Below are positions 23,001 through 32,000 of a stretch of DNA of 64,000 nucleotides, piece after piece. Origin of the DNA: Mauremys mutica (taxonomy: Eukaryota > Chordata > Testudines > Geoemydidae); assembly GCF_020497125.1 (NCBI RefSeq), contig NC_059080.1, forward strand, positions 46,441,563 to 46,505,562, read 5' to 3'. The notes under the pieces are model-generated. The model made no database searches and was not told the DNA's origin. It was given only the letters and a program-made list of their open reading frames with translations. Position 1 is the first letter of the stretch; every line of letters begins with the position of its first letter. Made by a program: the position numbers and the translations under genes.

Positions 23001-26000
23001 GCTGCCACTAGGCATTCAGCTTTGTAAAAGAGCCATCTGTGTTTTTTTACAGCTGTTCTAGGCCCAAGTGTGTTAGCTGGCGATGGGTGCAGAGTTAAAT
23101 CCCAGTTCAGGAGGGATGGGCAGAGACCCGTAACTAAAGATAATGTGAAGCCTGTTGTCCAGCCCCCCCTGCAGGCTCCCCCACCTGATCTCTGCCTGCT
23201 TTGCTCCCTCTCCCCTGGGATTTTGCTCTCCCAGAAGTGCAGCTCTCTGCTCTGCATTAGGAATTATGGGCCCAATTCTCCCCTGCACTGTGTGTCATCG
23301 TTTACACTGTGCATAGTGACACCCGAGCATTGCCATGGCACCCCGGTGACACGTTACAGGCTGGAATGCTCAGAAGGGCTCAGCACCCACAGCCAGGGCC
23401 AGAGTTTGGCACAGTGGGTACATGATGGGTGCTGAGCGCCTTTAAAATCCTGGTCCTTGTTTGGTGCTGAGTTGCCTCGACTGTAGGAATGGAGACCTTG
23501 GAAATCTGGCCCTGAGCTAATTTATGGCCCTCGTCATCAGACGCATCACAAACCCTGCACTCGGGTCCTGGCAAGTCAGCGGTTTTCAGTTCACCTCTCC
23601 TTAAAACTTTGTAACAGATCAGAAATCTGTTCCTCAATCAGGGAGAATCTTCCCTATTCACCACCTTCATTCAGAAGCCCAGCCAAGCCAAGCTAAGCAA
23701 ACAAACCCTGCTGGTTAAGTGATGATCTGTTTGTACTAGTGAGGTTTTAACGCACCAGGACCTGAAACTGACCGGTAATAAGCCAGTGCCAACAATGCCC
23801 CAGAGAACTGAGTGGTGGGGGGTGGAGAGTCGTGTGACCAGAGCCTGGGGACATGCTGGCACCTGGCCTGGCCTGCAGTCTGGGAGACGGTGACAAACAG
23901 GGCAGTAAATCAAGGGGATAAATAAAGATCCCCACAACTCCCTCAGGGGAATAAACTAAGATCCCCATAACTCCTTCAGCTAAGAGTTAGTCTTGCAGAT
24001 TCCAATTTGGCTCCTCTGGGGTCCAGACTCCTGGGCAGAACTGAACAGGGAGAGGAGAGGTTCTGCTGTTTATTTCACACCTTGTCACAACAGTTTCCCC
24101 ATATTAATCCCCAAAGTAAGTTACCATTTGCTGATTTCTCTCTGCAGCTGAGTTTCTAAGGGATGCAGTGTGACCTAGGAGGGAGCCTCAGGACCAGAGC
24201 TGAGTGCATAATTGATTTTTTCGGTACATGGGCCAAACTGAAAAAATCTTAAAAAAAAAAAAAAAAAATCGGCTCAAAGCAAGCCTGTTTTTTGGTTTTT
24301 TTTGCCAGGGGAAAAAAATCATTTTGGGTTTATTGTTTTGAAGTGCTTTTCATTCTCGCTCTCAGGTGCCATCTTTTTTCTTTATTTTTTTTCGTTTAAA
24401 AAATTAGCAAAACGTTTAAATGAAATGCTATTTTGGAAGGAAAAGTCAAAGCATTTCATTTTGACTTTAAAAAATCCTCCATTTTTTTTTCCAGGCCAGA
24501 CTATTCACTGAATTTGGATAGTTTTGTGCCCCACAAAAGGCAAGTCACGTCCTCTCTCTCTGGCTTAGTTTCCCCATATTTAAAAGGGGGCTAGTGATCC
24601 TGACCTTTGTAAAGTGGTTTGAGATCTACTGATGCAAAGTGCAATATGAGAGCTATGTGGTGGTATTCTATATCGATGCCAATATGTCCCAGCGGCCCTG
24701 GGCAGGGATGTGCCCTGATTTTGCATCTGGACTGGTTCTGATGCTCTCTTGGTTCCATTTCCCCTCTCTCCTCCCAGTTTTCGACCAGTTGGATGTGATT
24801 TCTTATGAGGAGGTGGTGAGGCTGCCAGCCTTCAAGAGGAAGACCCTGGTGCTGATAGGTATGGCCCTGCCCCTTCTGTACATATTGTGCTTTTCTGTCC
24901 ATTGTCGCTCTCCACCCTGACCCTGACAATGGCCTGGACAGAACGGAACCTGATAGAGCATTTCCACTGGGGAACCCTGCTGGCTGAGGGTTAGTCAGTT
25001 ACTCCTTTAACACAGGTTTGATCCCAAGGCAATGGGAGTGTTTCCATTAACTTCAACGGACTTTGGATCAAGCCCTTGATCCTTAAAACAACATCAGCTG
25101 GTGGATTTATGACCTACATCTGGCCTGAATAAAATTCATTCTCTTCGAATTGAGAGTCCTCTGGATTCTAAAGAGATTTGTGTGGGGGTTTGGGGTGCTG
25201 CAAGAGTCACCCCAAACCCCCACTCTCCCCATGTTTTGAGCTGCCCCTGCTGGCTGTGCAGTAAAAGTTACCATCCCCTCGTTCAAGAGCTGAACTGGCA
25301 TCCTCAGGCACAGCTGTGCTGGCCAGCTCGGGCATCTAGAAACTGGCACAGTACCCAAGTCATGGTGCGAATTGTGCTGCAGAGGGAACCTGGAGGAGGA
25401 GCAGCCAGCCTTGGGTGGGAGGGGGTGGGTTTTCAAAAACAATGCAGTGTTTTTGTTTTTTTTTAAAAGAATGATAAAGCTGCCTCTTGTTTAAACCTCA
25501 GGGAGGGAATCAATCCCTATCCCGAGCTTTGCACGGCACAGACCCCTTGGTATGAGACTCAGGGCATGTCTACATGGGGACACTCAGGAAAGTTATTCTA
25601 AATTAGCTTTTAAAGTGGGTTAGTTAAACCACATTAAACCCCTGTGTGGACACTTTCATTCAGAATTAAAGTGGCCTTAATTTGATTGATCTTAATTCAC
25701 TTTAAACAAAACCTAATTAAGACCACTCTAATTCTGAATGAGAGTCCACACGGGGATTTGATGTGGTTGAATTAATTCATTTTAAATTCATTCCTTTTGA
25801 TAATTTGGATTAACGTTGCTGAGTGCCACTGTGTAGACACTAAGGTCAAGATCCTGAAAGGTATTTTGGTGCCTAACTCCTATTGGTTTCACTGGGAGTT
25901 AGGCACCTAGGAGGATCCAGACATAACTTGGCAGTGCCGAGGCTGTGCCTGGCCCAGTCCATGGAGAAGTAGTGGGCTGGCTCTGGGACTGGAAGTGTGT

Positions 26001-29000
26001 TGCCCTGCATTATGGCTATATTGAAAAGAATGGGGTCTCCCATTTTGCAGCGTCTGGTCCATTCCAAAGGGGGGAAGAGGCTCAGCTATCTGGCCTGGGC
26101 AGTCATTATCCCATTCCTTCTGGGAGATGGTATTAGCAACCCAACAGGGATGGAATTTCCATGGCTAGCTCATCCTGCTCCATCCCTACCCGCTCTCTCT
26201 GCCAGAGGTCCTTCCTATGAATAGGGGTTCTTCTCTTACTCCCCCGACATGGCTCCTGCGATCCCCCTCTCCCCTTCTCCAGCACAGGAAAAGCCTCTCT
26301 CGGGGGGCACTGATCTCCCATCCCTCTCTCATCCTCCTGCACAGGTGCAAGCGGGGTAGGTCGTAGCCACATTAAGAATGCCCTGCTCAGCAAGAGCCCA
26401 GAGAAGTTTGGATATCCGGCTCCATGTAAGTAGTCACCCACAGTGGGGTTGGGCTCTACAACCAGAACTAGCCATTTTAAAGCCCTAGGAAGGCGAGTTT
26501 CCCGGTGCTCACTCCTAGCCTTGCCTGCAGACTGCATAGAGCTGGGGGGTTTTAAGTGCAGAAAAGCTGTTTCAGGGAATGTTCAGAGATTGCTCCAACT
26601 CCCTCTGAACCCTGCACACTTTGAGCTCATGGTCACTGAGCACTGGGCTTTAGTGGGCGAGGGATACCAAAAATAGTCCCTGTTTAAAAAAGAAAGATCG
26701 GGAAGCGCTAAGGCATTCCTAAACCAGATTTTCGGTACCGTCCGTGGTGCATGCAGAACCCCTGTGAGGGTGAATGGCAGGAAGATGTGATTGATGCTCC
26801 TTTGGAGTGACTCACGAGAGTAACGGGACCACCCTAAATGCCGTCAGAGAATGTTTCAGCCCCATGTGTTCATAGATACAGGAGTGCACAACCTCAGTGC
26901 AATCAGCCTTGAAATCAGACCCGAGCTCCTGCCACTGGATGTCTCAGTGACCCACTGTGCTGAGCGAGTTTTGGCTGGTCTGGTTTGCGAGTGTTGCTAA
27001 AGTGGCTCTGGAGGTTGCTTGCAGTCATATTTAAGGAAGGTGTTGTAGTCCCACAGGGTGCGTGCTGGGTAAATGGGGCCTGCCTTGACCAAGGCTGCAG
27101 CGTCTCCAGCACACTTGTACTTTCCAGCAAAATGGCAGCTTGTCTGTCCCGGGGGCATCTTTCTTTGCCATAGGGGAAAGCGATTGGGCGGATTACCCCA
27201 TGGTCCTGCCATAACTCCTGAGCTGTGCTGGTGCTGAAAACATGGCAAGGCCAGCTGGAGAAGAGCACATCCAGCCAGGCCCATGCTGGGAATGGCCTGG
27301 TGGAGGTTGCTTTCATTGGGTTATCTTGGCTGTTCGGAGCCTCCTGCCAGCAGTGGAAAAATAGAACAAGAGGCGTCAGGAGCCTGGCCTCAGAGCTGGT
27401 AGTTTTCCCTTGGCTTTAAAGGACACCATCAACATGACACCTAGTCAGGTTCAAAGCAGGCCTCCTAGGTCTTGGTGGGCCTGATTTTTGTTACCAATAG
27501 AACTTTAACTGTCCGAAGAGTTACAGTCCAGGCTCTAACATGAGCCCTTGTTCCCAAGTGATGCTGCTTACAGTGACTTTGGCTGGCCAATGAATAACAC
27601 CAGCTTTGCCGTACTGATTGCTAGGGGCAAGGCTGGGGGGCCCTTGACATAGGCAAGGAGGGCGAGAGGCAGGAGTGCTCCAGATCACCTCACCTGAGCA
27701 ACTTTCAAAGCACTACAGGCAGCAAATCCATGCTCTGCCCAAGCAGCAAAGGGTTAAAGCTGGTGCAGGCCCAGCCTCTCTCCACCAATTGCTCACTTCC
27801 TCTGGCTCTGGCTCCCCTCTCCTGGCCTCCCTAGGGCCCAGCTGAGCCCCACTTCTTGGGAACACATTAGGCTTCCCATGGTGCAGAATGGCACAGCAGC
27901 CACCCTCTCCACAGCCTTCTTGCTCAGTAGTCACCTTGGCCCAAGCTGGCTGGCCCCTTTGGTTCCCTTGCCGGGTGGCAGCACAGGTCAGTCACCCAGC
28001 TCTCCCGCCCATCCAGACACCACACGCCCCCAGAAGAAGAACGAGGTGGATGGGAAGGACTATCACTTCATCTCCACTGAGGAAATGACCAGGGACATCT
28101 CCGCCAATGAGTTCCTGGAATTCGGGAGCTACCAGGGAAACATATTTGGCACCAAGTTTGAAACAGTGCATCAGATCCACCAGCAGGATAAAGTCGCCAT
28201 CCTGGACATTGAGCCCCAGGTGAGGGGGGGACGGAGGCAGCGTGTTAGGGGTCAGAGTTGGAAAAAGCACCTCTAAAATTTGCGGGGGCAGCTTTGCACC
28301 CACATTTAACTGCACTTGCAATTGGGGGTGCGAAGGAGGATTTAGCCGTCTTCCAAACTGTGCACACCAGTTGGGCAGGCAGAATGCTGGGGCCCATCAC
28401 TCGCGGGCATGATGTTAGTGGCTGGGTGAAAAATGTATCCCTTAAAGCATAACCCAAGGAGGGGCTGAGTGAAAAGGCAGTGAAAGAGCAGGCCATTTGG
28501 CTAGGAGAGTGGGATGCTGTAGAGGGCAATGAGCTGGACTGAGCTATGCACCTGCCAGTAGCCAGGGGGGAAGGGCATGGAGGGAGGAAAATAAACACAG
28601 AGATAAAACCAATGGATGGACTCCACCTAGTGTCCCCATACTGGGCAGATACCTTGGGCGAGACCGCTGCTGATGGCCCCACACCTTCCTGCTGCACAGA
28701 TATTCCAGGGAGCATCCGCATGGCAGCTCCTGGAAGGGTGCAGTCGGAATCCTTGGCTGCATCCCGAGCTAAGGATTTTTAAAGTGAATTTATACTTAGC
28801 TGATGTGAGAGGCTGGAGCCCAAAGGCCTCTGGCAGCAGCAGTGCAAGCTGTCTCCAGCCCCACAGAGTCAGCCGTTGACCCACCTCTCTGTGGCCAGCT
28901 GTCTGCCTCCCTCTGAGGCCAGCAGATGCCCTGGGTTTGATGTTCGGGGATCCTGGCCTCCAGCAGGGATCCAGCAGAGCTGGCAGCGCTCTGCCAGGCA

Positions 29001-32000
29001 GGAAGGGCCATGTGCTCTGCTCCTGGCGGAGCTGCCCTGCCCTGCAGAGCATTTGTGATCCGTTTGCTCCTCATCCCTCTCTCTCCCCGCCCCCTATCTG
29101 CAGACTCTGAAGATTGTTCGCACTGCGGAGCTGTCCCCATTCATTGTTTTCATCGCGCCAACAGACCAGGCCAATCAGGTGGGTGCCATGGTGTGGCGGG
29201 AGGTGGAGCGATTATGCAGGCATGACGCTGGCCAGCGCATCTGGCCAGATGTCCTCCCATACTCACTCCCCTTTGCACCCCTCTGTGGCCACTGTGGCTT
29301 GTGGCCGGGGGGATGAAGAGACCTTTCCTCACAGCGGTGGGACCCCAAAGGTACAGTTCACCCCAAGCAATTGTTTCTGTTCCTTTTCCTCCCTGGGGAC
29401 TTGTTCTTCTGCCCCCTGTCAGAAACCAGCTTGCCCGTTCCCTGTCGGTGTCTGGGTTTTCCAGTTGGAGGAGTGGAGTTCACCTGAAATACCCCAAACT
29501 TAAACCTCCCTGAGATAAAGTGCAGAGCACCAGGTAACTCCAAAGCTGTGAGCGTGGGTGCGCTTTCCCCCAGCTGGGGGCACAGCAGCTGTTTGTAGGG
29601 GGCTGGGAGCTGATTCCCCATTCAGGCTGGTGGCTACCTGGACTTGAACAAGACACTTGGGCACAGCTTCTTTCCCCTCAGCCAGTTGCCAGCACCATCC
29701 CCCCAGGGCCCAGCGGGCCGCAATCTCCCCACTTTGCAAAAGGAATCCCTTAGGAGGTGAGATGAGGCAAACCTGCCCCTCCCCCAGGGCTGCTTCCCCT
29801 GCCCTCAGAGGGATTGTGGTGGCTGGAGCCGAGGGAGTGAGACTGTCCAGCATGTGTGCTCTTCCATAGCTCTATCTCCACTAGTGCCTGGCTGCCTCCA
29901 AGCCTATAGGAATAGCGAAGGCAGCAAGACCTTCACCCCAGACAGCAGCATAGCTGGGGAGGGTGCCCCTGCTGCTTCATTCTCCCCCACCAGAACTGGG
30001 GAGGGGAGGGCTGTCTCAGGACTGGAATTACAGGGGATGGGGCAGTGCAGGTGGGGGGTTTGTCAGCAGCTTCTCCCCAGAAACCCCTCCTTCACGAATG
30101 AATCCTAGCTAAGGTGCTGAGTTTCCAGTTGGCAAGGACACCAACCACCCCACACATGGGTCCCTAAGGGGCCCTGGCATTCATGGATTCTGACTTTGCC
30201 CTGCCCAGGCTCTCCCTCCCTGTGCACGTCACTGTACTTCCTAGAGCCAAAGCGCTGTCAACTCGCAGTAGTTTCTAGCTGCAGAGACCTTCCTGCTGTC
30301 AGTGGGGCTCACACATTAGACTGCAGCCAGCCCAAAACAGTAACACCCAGATCAGCTGCCTCGCTCCAGCCTCATGGGTATTTAATGGTGCAGTCTCAGC
30401 TGCTGTGCAGCAGCCAAGTGACAGGCATTGTACGAGAGACTGGCTTAGGTGTGCTGCTGGATGGGTCCCTTTGTCCTGCCCTTGAATAGTGTTGCCTATG
30501 CAAATGGAACAGCATATGTTCTCTTGATTATTTAGCTAGCCTAGCTGCTGCCCCTTAAGACATAGATAAAAGGGGTGGGGGTGGGTTATGCAGCGATTTG
30601 TTCAGAAAGCACTGGGCTCCCAGGCTGCAGCAGGCACGCGTCTTTCTAACCCTCTTGGTTTCTTAGTGGTCCAGCTAAGCTAACCCATTGCTAAGCAGGG
30701 TGCCTGCGTGGCAATGGCAGGGTAGAGCTGAGCACAGCTGGACATTGAAACCAGGGGGTGAAAGGAGCAGGATGACCACACATCCCGTTTTGGCCGGGAC
30801 AGGCCATTTTTTAAGCCCTATCCCAGCCATCCTGACTTTTTTTGGCAAAACTGGGCATTTGTCCTGTTTGCTCTTGCCAATGGATCAAACTGGACAAATG
30901 CAGTTTTGCCAAAAAAGTGGGGTGCGACCCCTAACAGGGCACGGAGGAATGTGCAGGGGGGCAAGTGGCAATGCCAGCCCTGCGTGGGAGTGGGGACTAG
31001 GGCTGGCCCTGCGTGGGGGATCGGGAGTGGAGAGGGGCCTTGGGTCAGCCCTGTGGGGTGTCCCATTTTCCCTAGAGGAGTAAACAAGCCCTGGCCAGGA
31101 CCCCCTGCTCCATGCTCTTAGACAGGGCTGGCTGTCAGTCAGCCTGTATCTATTGGGTTTCCAGGAAATGGGGCGGGCGAGCCCGCCCCATGCTAACGGA
31201 ACCCCCCCCCCAGCCTAAGGGGAGGTGCCACAGAGCCTCAGAAACCCACTAATTGCGGGGGACAACTAATAAAAGAACAGGGACAGGAGTGCGGTCAAAG
31301 GGTCATAAGAAGGGAGCCTGACGGTGACACCGAGCAGAGAACCCCGGACAGCGCCCACTGCTCCTCGAAGGCGTCAAGGGAGCCAGCGGACGCCGCCCAG
31401 AGGAACTCCGCCCGGAGACGTGAGCGGACTAAGGATCGGAAACAAGCCCCACAGTCGCAGGAGTCTCCATTGGCCAACCGCCTCTCCCTGGTCGCGTAGA
31501 TGGCCATTTTTGCCAGGGCGAGGAGGAGGTTGACCAGGAGGTCCCGCGACTTCGTGGGGCCACGGATAGGGAGTGCATGGAGAAGGAGGTGTGGGGAAAA
31601 GTGCAGCCAGAAACGCAATAGGAGATTAGTGAGGAGCCGGTAGAGGGGCTGCAGCCTGGCGCACTCTATGTAAATGTGCGCCAGGGTCTCCCTCACGCCA
31701 CAGAAGGGGCAGGTGTCTGGGACAGGGGTAAACCGCGCCAAGTACACGCCCGTACTCACGGCCCCGTGGAGGAGCCGCCAACTGATATCCCCGACGGGCC
31801 TCGGGACCAGGGTGGAGTACAGGCTGGCCCACCGGGGCTCCTCACCCTCCAGAGGTGGCAGGAGGTCCCGCCACAGCCTGTAGCTGGGGATTAGGTTGCA
31901 GCCAGTTTGATCAGGAGGTTGTAACAGGGAGGGTTTATGTAGCCTTTGAATGAAGTGCCACCCGCAAGGTGATTAGTGTGTGTTTGTGAAGTGCTGTCCA

